Of a stretch of DNA of 64,000 nt, positions 26,410-34,284 are shown in pieces. The first letter of the stretch is position 1. Every line of letters begins with the position of its first letter. The notes beneath the pieces were generated by a model. It was not told where the DNA came from. It did no database searches and saw only the letters and a program-made list of their open reading frames with translations. The stretch lies in contig NZ_AEEA01000048.1 in the NCBI RefSeq assembly GCF_000297095.1, positions 22,772 through 86,771 on the forward strand, written 5' to 3'. The DNA is from Treponema primitia ZAS-1 (GTDB lineage Bacteria > Spirochaetota > Spirochaetia > Treponematales > Breznakiellaceae). The position numbers were made by a program, and so were the translations under genes.

Positions 26410-27263
26410 ATCATTTCTCCTCTGGTGTTACTGAACGCTCCAGGCAGGGCGCCCATGTCAATAAGGCCCGCAATGGATACATCGTCCCCGGAACCTTTCT
26501 CCGTAAGCCGAGGAAGAAAGGCCCGCAGTTCATTGAAGCCCTGTTCAAAACCGGCACCCATAAAATTTCGGGCTACCATCCGGTACAAATTGGAAAGATG
26601 TTCTTCGTTATCCGCAACAGGATAGGAATCGTCCACACCATCGGTACCGATAAAAACCCCTGCGGGCAGGCTCGTACTGAAAAAATGTCTGAACCGGGCG
26701 GCGGCGTCACCATCGCAGATGGATGTTGTTGTGTTAAGAAAGCAATTACTATCCCAGGGTATGGGCTGGTTGAAACTTCCGTCATGGTTCAGGACTACAC
26801 ATTTACCGTCCCCAATCTGGATGCCAAACCAAAAGGATTCCGTTGCCGCCGCCGCAATAAGGGTGGAACCGTAGATACGGGACAGGGAATTCCCGTTTTC
26901 CACCGCCCCTTCTGCCGGGTCCGCCGCAAGGTCCGCATCTACCCTAAGGCGCCATGAAGCGATGATACTCTTTTCCAACTGCGACAGGAACGCTGCCGGG
27001 GAAGATGCAACATTGATGTTTTTGGCCCGGACTGTCATAATAAATTCCTTTATACATTCAAGGGCGCACTGGGCCGCAAACTGAGCTCCCCGGTCACTTC
27101 GGATATAGGCGTCTCCCCCATGGCCGTCAGCAACTGCGGCAATAGCCATGTTGTTCCCCGAATAGTGCAGGGAGTAATCCTGACAGGGTTTTCCTGTCCG
27201 CAGGTGGTTCGCTCCGGCGCAGCTGCAGCTGAACCCTTGCCGGCATTTACCACTCATCATCAT
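26394..27263 (-). CDS. PP2C-family Ser/Thr protein phosphatase
   Basis: A 289-residue phosphatase. The metal-binding VADGHGGDAY motif is at residue 45, the TDGVDD motif is in the middle-to-late part, and GSGDDVSIAGL closes the active site. The N-terminal FSCSCAGANHLRTGKPCQD segment is typical of the PP2C type found with TerY-like vWA proteins. It should reverse the action of the kinase encoded two genes upstream. The start overlaps the TerY-like gene by 17 bp; several ATGs in a row leave the exact start uncertain by one or two codons. Cytoplasmic. Confidence 0.9.
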   Translation of the reverse strand: MMMSGKCRQGFSCSCAGANHLRTGKPCQDYSLHYSGNNMAIAAVADGHGGDAYIRSDRGAQFAAQCALECIKEFIMTVRAKNINVASSPAAFLSQLEKSIIASWRLRVDADLAADPAEGAVENGNSLSRIYGSTLIAAAATESFWFGIQIGDGKCVVLNHDGSFNQPIPWDSNCFLNTTTSICDGDAAARFRHFFSTSLPAGVFIGTDGVDDSYPVADNEEHLSNLYRMVARNFMGAGFEQGFNELRAFLPRLTEKGSGDDVSIAGLIDMGALPGAFSNTRGEMIWADS

Positions 27264-28146
27264 TAGAAGCCGCCTGTACCGCCGCCATTTCCTTGAGTTG
27301 TTCGTTTAAAATTTGCTGTTTGATTGTTGTTTCCGGCACCGATGCCGCCGGGACGCCCCCGGCCTCAGAAGAGAGAGCAGCCATTGGAACGGCTGATGTG
27401 ACACTGATAGTGGGTGTCACTATACCGGTGTTGGCACCCCCGGCAGCACTCCCAGCCTGAACCGAGGCCTGTACGGCCGAACCGCCATTCGTCGATGCCT
27501 GGCCAGCGGTTCCAAAAACTCCGGCCTGCACACTTTTACTGGCTACCTCCGAGGCGCGGATACTGACAAAGCGGATCATCTTCCTGAGCATGGCCGACGA
27601 ATGTACCTCCAGCACCGATTCGGTACTGCCGGTAAATTTCGCGAGCATCCCCTTGTTGGCATCGTCGCCGATGGACACCGCAACCTTAATGCCCTTCTTG
27701 AACCAATTGTTCTGTTTTAATTCATCCAGGGCAATATCAAAATCATCGGTGGGTTCCCCATCGGAGAGGAGGAACAGCGCTGGGGCGAATGAGCCGGTGG
27801 CTTCCTTCATAAAAGCTTTGATGGAGAGTTTTTCGTTTAGTTTTCTAAAGGCGTCCCCCATGTCCGTGGAACCTCCGGCGTCAAGGTACTGCCACCGGAA
27901 GAGCTCGATGTCCTCAGGTCCCTGGGCGGTAACCCAGCGGGAACCGCTTGAGAATTCCAGGGCCGCTATCTTGATCCGGGCATCGGCGTTGGCGGCGGAC
28001 AGGTCCTTTAATTCGGGGATCACCTCCTCAATGGCGGCGTTGACCGCGCCGATTTTTGATCCACCCATGCTTCCCGATGTATCCACCAGGAAGAAGAGTA
28101 CCATGGTTTTCCGGGGAATCGCCTCTACCGCTTCGTTTAATGACAT
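27247..28146 (-). CDS. TerY-like von Willebrand A protein
   Basis: A 299-residue protein. Residues 15-205 are a vWA fold with an intact metal-ion-dependent adhesion site: DTSGS at 22-26, the Thr in GGSTDMGDAF, and the Asp in LLSDGEPTDD. The C-terminal 90 residues are a low-complexity Ala/Ser/Gly/Val-rich tail ending NDDEW. TerY-type vWA proteins occur with a kinase and a PP2C phosphatase as a triad (TerY-P), exactly as here. AAAGGAG lies before the ATG. Its N-terminal sequence is clearly related to that of the vWA-ligase fusion downstream, so the latter probably arose by duplication of this gene. Confidence 0.9.
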   Translation of the reverse strand: MSLNEAVEAIPRKTMVLFFLVDTSGSMGGSKIGAVNAAIEEVIPELKDLSAANADARIKIAALEFSSGSRWVTAQGPEDIELFRWQYLDAGGSTDMGDAFRKLNEKLSIKAFMKEATGSFAPALFLLSDGEPTDDFDIALDELKQNNWFKKGIKVAVSIGDDANKGMLAKFTGSTESVLEVHSSAMLRKMIRFVSIRASEVASKSVQAGVFGTAGQASTNGGSAVQASVQAGSAAGGANTGIVTPTISVTSAVPMAALSSEAGGVPAASVPETTIKQQILNEQLKEMAAVQAASNDDEW

Positions 28147-28163
28147 TTTTTACTCCTTACTAT

Positions 28164-29450
28164 TTATATTATTTGGGCAGTAACACTGCCAAACACAATG
28201 GTTGTACCCTTATCCAGGGACGCGGTTTTCCCCGGCCCCCGGGAAACCTGTTTGCCCGTGCTGTCCAAGACCAGCCAGGTTTTTTTCGAACGGTTTTTAA
28301 GTTCCGGCAAGCCCGTATCAGGGTTAATAACGGCCTCGGCGGTGACCGTGGAGAAATCGTCCGAATCCCCCTCGGTATGACATGCGTAGAGTTTTGTACG
28401 CTGATGAAGCGGAATATTGTACCTGGGGGTACTGATGTGCCGATCAAAGGTATGTTCCTCTCCACAGGCGGGGCATTTTGTGGGATTAACCGGATCGGCG
28501 AAAAACACTTCCCCGCAGGGGCACTTAAAAATCTCTCCCCGCAGGCGTATAAAGGTTTTGAGCCAATCCCGTTCAATGACTCGGAAGGATGGGTCTGTCA
28601 GGGCAGTTTTGCTAAAGGCTTCGGTGAATTTATCCCGTACATAGCCGGGGTACAGGGGCCAGCGGACGATGGCGTTGTTGTTGATTCCCGGAACCGGGGA
28701 ATTTGAGTCGTCTTCCGGATCAAAGATGAAAAGCGGTTCCCCGCCGTAGAGTTTCCGTTCCAGCTCCTCGGTCATGCAGGGGGGGTATGCCTTTTTGCCT
28801 TCCAGGGGGTGGTTGTTCACGAGCAGCAGGAAAAGTACCACCGCCAGGGAAAATTTGTCCGTATGTACGCTGGGCATGGCTTTCCCCAGAACAATTTCCG
28901 GGGCGATGTACCGGCACTTTCCCGCGATACCTAAGTTCTTGCCGTATTCGGACACATTATCGTTATCACAGATAAGCACCTCCCCGGTTTTGGGGTGAAC
29001 AAAGAAGTTCCCATCGTTCAGATCTTGGTAACTGTAGCCCTTGTTGTGAAGTTCCCGGAAGGCGGCGGCGATGTAAAGGGCGGCGTTGATCATAGCTGTA
29101 ACGCTGGCAAATTTCTGCCTTGCCAGAAGATACTCGGAAAATTCATAATACTTCGGAGGCCGGAGATCCATGATGTACCCGAAGTCGTCCGACGGCTTCC
29201 CTGCGGTAAGGTCCTGGGGCCAGAGGAAGGATTCCGTGGGGGCGCCCTTCCTGATGTTGTTCTCTAAGTTTTCATGGAATTTCACCGGATTCCGTAACTT
29301 TTTTGCGGAATACCATTTTAGGGCCTTGGGCTTGCCGTCATAACTTACCCGGTACACTGCGCCCTGTCCGCCCTCTCCCAGTTTTTCCCCGACCTTGATG
29401 GTCTTGAGGCTCCCGGTTTTCAGAATTACTCCCTTTGTCAATTCATTCAT
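28164..29450 (-). CDS. Ser/Thr protein kinase with C-terminal zinc ribbon
   Basis: A 428-residue kinase. The glycine loop GEGGQGAVY at 25-33 and lysine 45 bind ATP. The catalytic loop is YQDLNDGN with Asp143, and the metal-binding motif is DND instead of DFG at 162-164, a variant I associate with TerY-linked kinases. A helical segment follows, then a zinc ribbon (CPCGEV, then CPACGEE) near 320-340. The C-terminal tail looks like a short FHA-like beta domain (LKNRSKKTWLVLD). It starts at an ATG overlapping the relic SUMF1 frame (ATGA) with AAAGGAG upstream. It should phosphorylate partners that the PP2C enzyme dephosphorylates. Confidence 0.9.
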   Translation of the reverse strand: MNELTKGVILKTGSLKTIKVGEKLGEGGQGAVYRVSYDGKPKALKWYSAKKLRNPVKFHENLENNIRKGAPTESFLWPQDLTAGKPSDDFGYIMDLRPPKYYEFSEYLLARQKFASVTAMINAALYIAAAFRELHNKGYSYQDLNDGNFFVHPKTGEVLICDNDNVSEYGKNLGIAGKCRYIAPEIVLGKAMPSVHTDKFSLAVVLFLLLVNNHPLEGKKAYPPCMTEELERKLYGGEPLFIFDPEDDSNSPVPGINNNAIVRWPLYPGYVRDKFTEAFSKTALTDPSFRVIERDWLKTFIRLRGEIFKCPCGEVFFADPVNPTKCPACGEEHTFDRHISTPRYNIPLHQRTKLYACHTEGDSDDFSTVTAEAVINPDTGLPELKNRSKKTWLVLDSTGKQVSRGPGKTASLDKGTTIVFGSVTAQII

Positions 29451-29719
29451 GATCTTATCTCCTTTTTTATAGTTCTTATTGAACGGGCCAAACGGAATCC
29501 GATGGAATTATAGTGCATTCCATAGGGAGAAAATCCGGACCGGTGGGCGAAACGGACGGCTGCGCAGATTACAGTACTCCACCACCGGGTTTTCTGCGCC
29601 CTTGAACCTGCTCGGGTTATATCCGATCAGATCCTCATATTCCCTATGGGTAACGAGATAGGCGCCCAGATAAAAATCCTGCCCTGTATTTTAATTAGCC
29701 CATCCGTTTCACCTATCAT
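29447..29719 (-). pseudogene. Degraded SUMF1/C-type-lectin-fold gene
   Basis: Between the ATPase and kinase genes the minus strand keeps pieces of a SUMF1-family gene related to the intact copy at 43.8-44.6 kb. First comes a start-like MIGETDGLIKIQG, then in another frame YLVTHREYEDLIGYNPSRFK and YCNLRSR, then in a third frame NSIGFRLARSIRT at the 3' end. The centre is deleted. The last frame still overlaps the kinase ATG by 4 bp, so the gene was once a translationally coupled operon member. Confidence 0.8.
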
Positions 29720-31425
29720 TGCTGCACCCCAAAGCCAATACGGTTTTCTTTCTTCTCCATTTTTTCTTCAGTGCAAAAACGTACCAGCGCTTCCAGGGAA
29801 GGTTCCCTGCCGGTAAGTACCTGTTCCATTGAGTACTTGCGGGCGATATTTTCTATCTGACCCCCGGAAAAATCAAACCCGGATGCCAGGCTGCGGATAT
29901 CTTCGGGGGGCAAGAGGGGGAGCATGGTCTGCCAGATGGATTCACGGGCGGCAAGACAGGGCTTGGCGAATTCAATCTTAAAAAGAAAACGCCGTTCAAA
30001 AGCCCTGTCCAGGTTTTGGACAAGATTGGTGGTAGCGATCAGTATCCCTGTCAGGTTCTCCATTTCCTGGAGGATAATGTTCTGAATGGCGTTTTCTGTC
30101 TGGGCGGTATTACCGCTGCTCAGATCCCGGCGTTTACCAATGACCCCATCGGCCTCGTTAAAGAGCAATATCGGTTCAGGCTCGCCGTGTTTTTTCGCGG
30201 TTTCCACTGCGGAACGGTAACGGTCAAAAACATTTTTAATGATTTTTTCGCTCTCCCCGAACCACATGCTTTTTGTCCGGGAAATGTCTACTATCATGAT
30301 GTCCCGGCGGGTTTCCCGGGCCAGTTGGTAGGCGGTTTCGGTTTTCCCTGTTCCCGGGGGGCCGGAAAACAAGCAGGCAAAACCGGTCCGCATCCCTTTT
30401 TCCGTGAGCCGTTCCCGCACGGCGCCGAATTGGAGCGGTTCCAGGAGTTCCCTGAGCCGCCTGATTTGGGGCGCTTCCTGTTCATGGTAAAAGAGTTCTT
30501 TTGCGGTGATCTTGTCCGCCGGAATAAGGTCCCGTTTTTTTATTATCCGGGTTTCTGTAAGCTCAACTTCTCCCAGGAGTTCCTGTTTTGCCTTTTCGGT
30601 CAGGGTAAACTGGTCCCGTTCCTTAAAGCCGGCGGCGCCGGTATTTTCGATAAGCCCCAGGGTAAAAAGCTCGCTATTACCGTGTTTAAGATTACGGAGC
30701 TCACTTTTCGTTACAAAAGGAATGGTGTTCATCGATTCAAAAAAGTTTTCAATCTCATGCAGAGAAAGCTGTTCATCCTCATCAACCGCCATCTTGCAGC
30801 AGAAATATACCAGCAGTAAAAAATTACAATCATCTAAGGGGTAATCCCTGATTTTTTTGGGGAAAAAGAGCTGGTCATTTTGCTGAAAGAGGCTGTTTAT
30901 CTCCCCAAGCAACGGATTAAGCCGCAGTTCATCCCCCATTTTTTGGATTATGGAGTACAAAACCATAAAAAATTCATCCGCAGGCAGGTTCCGGTACACC
31001 GGAAGTGAAACCTTTTCTCCCTTGCGGGCGGCGTTTACAACTTCCAGGGGGACTCGGTAGATAACGTGGTTGTGCCTGCCCCTGTTATATTGTTCTTCAT
31101 CAATTACACGACTGGTTATAAACCGTTTCTTTTCCAGTGTCTCAAGGACATCCATGTACCGTAGAATTTTTATTTTGCTGACCTTCATTGATTCGGTTAA
31201 TTCGCTTAGGGAAATGAAACCTTCATCAAACCGGGCAAGGAGGTGTGAAAAAAACACCGCTTCCTGGGGTTTCAGGTCCAGTTTATCCATAACAAAGCGG
31301 ATATGGCGTTTTGCATCGGCGGCGAATTCCCTGCCGAGCCCTTTTTTGCGGGACAGGGATACGATCTTCCCTATATGTCCCAGAAGGTCCAGAGGGCGTT
31401 TTACCTTGATTTCTCCGGTTTCCAT
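29716..31425 (-). CDS. AAA+ ATPase
   Basis: A 569-residue protein. Residues 1-340 are helical and include a winged-helix-like segment (SLSELTESMKVSKIKILRYMD, read in two parts around residue 72-92). Residues 345-560 are an AAA+ module of the FtsH/CDC48-like type: Walker A SGPPGTGKTET at 354-364, Walker B ILLFNEAD at 419-426, sensor 1 IATTN, and an arginine finger in RAFERRF. It may unfold or remodel a protein target; the target is unknown. It is the first gene of the operon that leads through kinase, TerY, PP2C and vWA-ligase. AAAGGAG precedes the ATG, and the WYL-type palindrome lies just upstream. Confidence 0.88.
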   Translation of the reverse strand: METGEIKVKRPLDLLGHIGKIVSLSRKKGLGREFAADAKRHIRFVMDKLDLKPQEAVFFSHLLARFDEGFISLSELTESMKVSKIKILRYMDVLETLEKKRFITSRVIDEEQYNRGRHNHVIYRVPLEVVNAARKGEKVSLPVYRNLPADEFFMVLYSIIQKMGDELRLNPLLGEINSLFQQNDQLFFPKKIRDYPLDDCNFLLLVYFCCKMAVDEDEQLSLHEIENFFESMNTIPFVTKSELRNLKHGNSELFTLGLIENTGAAGFKERDQFTLTEKAKQELLGEVELTETRIIKKRDLIPADKITAKELFYHEQEAPQIRRLRELLEPLQFGAVRERLTEKGMRTGFACLFSGPPGTGKTETAYQLARETRRDIMIVDISRTKSMWFGESEKIIKNVFDRYRSAVETAKKHGEPEPILLFNEADGVIGKRRDLSSGNTAQTENAIQNIILQEMENLTGILIATTNLVQNLDRAFERRFLFKIEFAKPCLAARESIWQTMLPLLPPEDIRSLASGFDFSGGQIENIARKYSMEQVLTGREPSLEALVRFCTEEKMEKKENRIGFGVQQ

Positions 31426-31450
31426 TGTTTCTCCTTTATTTCTATGACAT

Positions 31451-31484
31451 ACTATAGCATAGTCACAGTGACATCTAATGTCAC
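31451..31484 (-). promoter_or_regulatory. Operator-promoter of ATPase-TerY-ligase operon
   Basis: The palindrome GTGACAT-CTA-ATGTCAC at 31468-31484 has perfect 7-bp arms. Reading on the minus strand, 12 bp separate its core from TATAGT, which is preceded by TGC, an extended -10. No good -35 exists, so activation by a bound protein is plausible. The same layout recurs at four other island promoters. Confidence 0.75.
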
Positions 31485-31511
31485 AAAAAAAGAAACTCTG
31501 AAATATTTCAA

Positions 31512-32522
31512 TTATTGATAGATTTTCCGCATTTTTTCGATTTCGTCTTTAACCATTTTCTTTAATTCCGGAGGATTGAGGACCTTTACCGTATAGCCCT
31601 GCCCCAGGACCCAGCGCTTTACCTCTTCTATTTGGGTGGTAGTAAAGCTGATATAGACCGAGCCGTCCTGGCGCTGTTCAAGGCGCTGGGTATGGTGGAA
31701 TTGCCGTTCAATGGCAAAGGTTCCCACATCCTTGTGAACCAGGAGTTCGAAGGTATAGGGGGCATGGTTCGAGGAAAATACCCCCATTTCCCGGTCAAAA
31801 TAATCATTAGGGTCGAAATTGTCAGGTAAATTGAAATGGTTTCCGGTTAACTTGACGGATTTAATACGGGAAAATGAATAGATCCGCGGGACTCCCGCTG
31901 AAGATCCGGGCAGACCCGGTTTTTCATGACAAAACGCAAGGATATACCAATAGTTATGCTGGCAGATAGCGTGATAAGGGTCCAGGGTGCGTTTGATATA
32001 GGAGATTTTATCCAGGGCACGGTATTCCACGGTTATGGTCCTGCGGGTGTTCAGGGCAGTAAACAGGGCCTCAAAAACCTTTGGGTCAATGCTGATCGGG
32101 GGGTCCGGGATAAAACTTGCATTGGATGGGGAAAAGACTGAATTCAGGGTCACCGTTTCCGGCAGGGATTTGAGGATCTTCTGAAATATCATCCGGAGGT
32201 TTTTCTCCAGAGGGGTGTTCCTATACTGTTCCAGGAGCTGATCAAAGAGGGCCACGGAAAACAGCTCCCCCTCGGTCAAAACAACGCTTTTTACAAAGAA
32301 ATTCGGTTCCGTATAGTAATAGCCCCTGCGTTTGAAGTCGTATTCAATAGGCGCCTGGTACATATCCCGCAGATACTCCACATCCCGCAGGATAGTACGA
32401 CGGTTCACCTCGGTCCTGTCCGCCAGGACTGAGGCATTTGGATAGCGCCCGGAACGGATCATTTCATCAATAACGAGTATACGGTTTATCCGGACTTTTT
32501 CTTCAAATTGGCGGGACGGCAT
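31512..32522 (-). CDS. WYL-domain transcriptional regulator
   Basis: A 336-residue regulator. The N-terminal winged helix of the HTH_11/DeoR-like type (NRRTILRDVEYLRDMY) binds DNA. The centre holds the WYL domain (HAICQHNYWYILAFCHEK, with the conserved aromatic-ligand region), and the C-terminal WCX-like extension ends with a basic helix. WYL proteins sense nucleotides or nucleic acids and often control phage-defence and mobile loci. AAGGAG precedes the ATG. A palindrome of the island type lies upstream, so it probably regulates itself and the other four marked promoters (inference). Confidence 0.9.
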   Translation of the reverse strand: MPSRQFEEKVRINRILVIDEMIRSGRYPNASVLADRTEVNRRTILRDVEYLRDMYQAPIEYDFKRRGYYYTEPNFFVKSVVLTEGELFSVALFDQLLEQYRNTPLEKNLRMIFQKILKSLPETVTLNSVFSPSNASFIPDPPISIDPKVFEALFTALNTRRTITVEYRALDKISYIKRTLDPYHAICQHNYWYILAFCHEKPGLPGSSAGVPRIYSFSRIKSVKLTGNHFNLPDNFDPNDYFDREMGVFSSNHAPYTFELLVHKDVGTFAIERQFHHTQRLEQRQDGSVYISFTTTQIEEVKRWVLGQGYTVKVLNPPELKKMVKDEIEKMRKIYQ

Positions 32523-32544
32523 AGGACACTCCTTGTCTTTACAG

Positions 32545-32577
32545 TGTATACCATATTCAGAGTGACTTCTAGTGTCA
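32545..32577 (-). promoter_or_regulatory. Operator-promoter of WYL regulator gene
   Basis: Palindrome TGACTTCTAGTGTCA at 32563-32577, an imperfect island-type site, lies 12 bp before an extended -10 (TGG-TATACA) on the minus strand. The predicted start of transcription is about 16 bases before the regulator ATG. Confidence 0.65.
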
Positions 32578-32647
32578 TAGCAGGCTGTTTAAATATTTCT
32601 ATCTTCAAGTAGTTCCTTTTACTGGTATACCCTTGTATATTATTTAT

Positions 32648-33202
32648 ATGCAAAGACCCTTACGAGAAAGTACGGCTATACATTTTTCTACAGTAGAAGC
32701 GGCAATTCAAGATATGGCCGCTGAATCGAACACTATTAGAGAATTATTTGGGCAATACTATGAAAAATTTGCCGGACCGGTTGATTTCGTGACTTATTTC
32801 ACTGTTGGTAAACCGAAATTAGACGAGAGTGATGCTGGAGATGTGGTAATTCGCGAACTTAAGCAGTCTATTGCATATATCCATGCTGATGTGATGTGGC
32901 TGATTCAGCATGAAGATGCAGCTATTAATGTACAAACCTCTAATGACTCATTGGTACAATTTGCAAATACTGCTCGGTTCATTGGAAGCGGTCAGGGAAT
33001 ATTCCAAGCCTTAACAACAGTCGATGCGACTGAAAAACAACAGATGGCTACCATCTATCAGGATTGGGTTGACTGTTTGCGAGCATTGAATACGTTCATT
33101 ACAACTGTTCAACGGACTCGACCCGAATTGTATTCTATCAATCAAGCTATTCAACTAGCGCGAGATCGTGATACATTATTTTCTCTCGAAAATATGGATT
33201 AG
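32648..33202 (+). CDS. Hypothetical protein on the opposite strand of the island
   Basis: A 184-residue soluble protein, mainly helical, with no family I recognise. It has no signal peptide or membrane helix. The sequence looks A/T-rich compared with neighbours. I start it at the ATG of MQRPLREST; a TTG five codons upstream is also in frame, and neither has a Shine-Dalgarno sequence, so a leaderless message is possible. Apart from the XRE gene, it is the only intact plus-strand gene in the island. It is divergent from the WYL regulator across about 125 bp that holds the WYL operator, so shared control is conceivable. Confidence 0.6.
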   Translation: MQRPLRESTAIHFSTVEAAIQDMAAESNTIRELFGQYYEKFAGPVDFVTYFTVGKPKLDESDAGDVVIRELKQSIAYIHADVMWLIQHEDAAINVQTSNDSLVQFANTARFIGSGQGIFQALTTVDATEKQQMATIYQDWVDCLRALNTFITTVQRTRPELYSINQAIQLARDRDTLFSLENMD

Positions 33203-33212
33203 GCATACTAAA

Positions 33213-33235
33213 TCGGAATTATATAGTTATGTATA
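33213..33235. repeat. 23-bp direct repeat, copy 1
   Basis: TCGGAATTATATAGTTATG plus TATA, matching copy 2 with one mismatch. The two copies flank the 119-residue gene in the same orientation. Confidence 0.7.
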
Positions 33236-33242
33236 ATTTTAG

Positions 33243-33602
33243 TTAATCGGGCATTCTTCTGTTCCAGGCTTCTATCAAACAGTCCCAGTGATTGATGCCT
33301 GGTTTATTTGAATCATTTGCCCACTTGCAGATTCGGTTTGAATACTCGTCAGGTAATTCCCCTCTATAAGGAATAACGTCATTTGGGCGCTCCGGTTTTT
33401 GAACTGTTATTTCAATTTCACCGACAGGGTTTTTATTAGTATCATAAATATGGGCATGAGCGGGTGATTCTTTATTACCTAATTCCCCCTGTTCATCTGT
33501 AGAGCGAATTTCAATTATTAGCCCATATCCATCGTTCTTTTTACAAGGATAGGACATTTCCTGCAAATGACCTAACTTTTTTTCCTCTAAAACCCTTTTC
33601 AT
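33243..33602 (-). CDS. Hypothetical small protein between direct repeats
   Basis: A 119-residue soluble protein. It is charged, with a His-containing segment (SPAHAHIYDTNKNPVGEIEI) that recalls DUF4160-like toxin-antitoxin-associated proteins, but only weakly. The C-terminal part is tryptophan-rich and ends in WNRRMPD. It is flanked by two near-identical 23-bp direct repeats, as if it were inserted or duplicated as a unit; the upstream repeat contains a TATAAT that could be its own promoter. The next gene upstream on the same strand ends 59 bp away. Function not known. Confidence 0.6.
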   Translation of the reverse strand: MKRVLEEKKLGHLQEMSYPCKKNDGYGLIIEIRSTDEQGELGNKESPAHAHIYDTNKNPVGEIEITVQKPERPNDVIPYRGELPDEYSNRICKWANDSNKPGINHWDCLIEAWNRRMPD

Positions 33603-33625
33603 ATCACTATCGCCCTTATAATAAT

Positions 33626-33648
33626 TCGGAATTATATGGTTATGTATA
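33626..33648. repeat. 23-bp direct repeat, copy 2
   Basis: Second copy, differing from copy 1 by one base (G for A in the middle). It lies just upstream of the 119-residue gene and may contribute a -10 box on the minus strand. Confidence 0.7.
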
Positions 33649-33661
33649 TACCGTCGACAGA

Positions 33662-34201
33662 TTAAGAAGTATTTAATATTGTTTGGGCATTATCTGTATA
33701 AATTACTTTTAATTGAATAGTTTTCATTTGGGCCTTAATTATAGCATCCATCCGTTTTGTCTGTTCAATATACTGAGTATACCATTTCATTACCCACTCC
33801 GTTGGGGTAACCGGATCTTCAAGACTCAAATAGAACTCATATCTTTGGATAATGAATTGAATATCAATGATAATAGAGCAGGTCGTAGGGTCGGCTTCTT
33901 CTTGAATCATAATAGATTTACCTGATTGGTATTGCTGAACTTTTACAGTAACATCATCTAATGCTTCTTGTAAATCAGCCAATATTTGTTGGAAATATGT
34001 ATCAGCTTCCCGAAGCCGGAATTTCAATTGATGCTCTGCTGCAGATAATTTGGTGAGTACAGACACCTGGGATGCCCCTGAAAGATCTGGTAAACTCAAA
34101 GAACACAATTTACGAAATAATTGATGGCAGGTATGAAAAGCTGCCTGTATGTCCGAATAGGTTACGGGGGATTGTTGGGCTTCAATTAATACTCTTTTCA
34201 T
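33662..34201 (-). CDS. Hypothetical helical protein
   Basis: A 179-residue protein predicted almost wholly helical, with heptad-like stretches (KFRLREADTYFQQILADLQ, then DVTVKVQQYQSG). No family is recognised; no signal peptide or membrane helix. It follows the giant DUF4116 gene on the same strand (83 bp gap) and precedes the 119-residue gene. Its general style, helical and glutamine-rich with no cysteine cluster, is similar to the 208-residue unknown that follows the other giant DUF4116 gene, but I cannot show that they are homologous. Confidence 0.6.
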   Translation of the reverse strand: MKRVLIEAQQSPVTYSDIQAAFHTCHQLFRKLCSLSLPDLSGASQVSVLTKLSAAEHQLKFRLREADTYFQQILADLQEALDDVTVKVQQYQSGKSIMIQEEADPTTCSIIIDIQFIIQRYEFYLSLEDPVTPTEWVMKWYTQYIEQTKRMDAIIKAQMKTIQLKVIYTDNAQTILNTS

Positions 34202-34284
34202 ATCAATATCCTTTTAAACAATATGCATTCTTTTCGTATAATGGTCGTTTCATACCAACAATATACCCTCCATCCCCAAATTAG

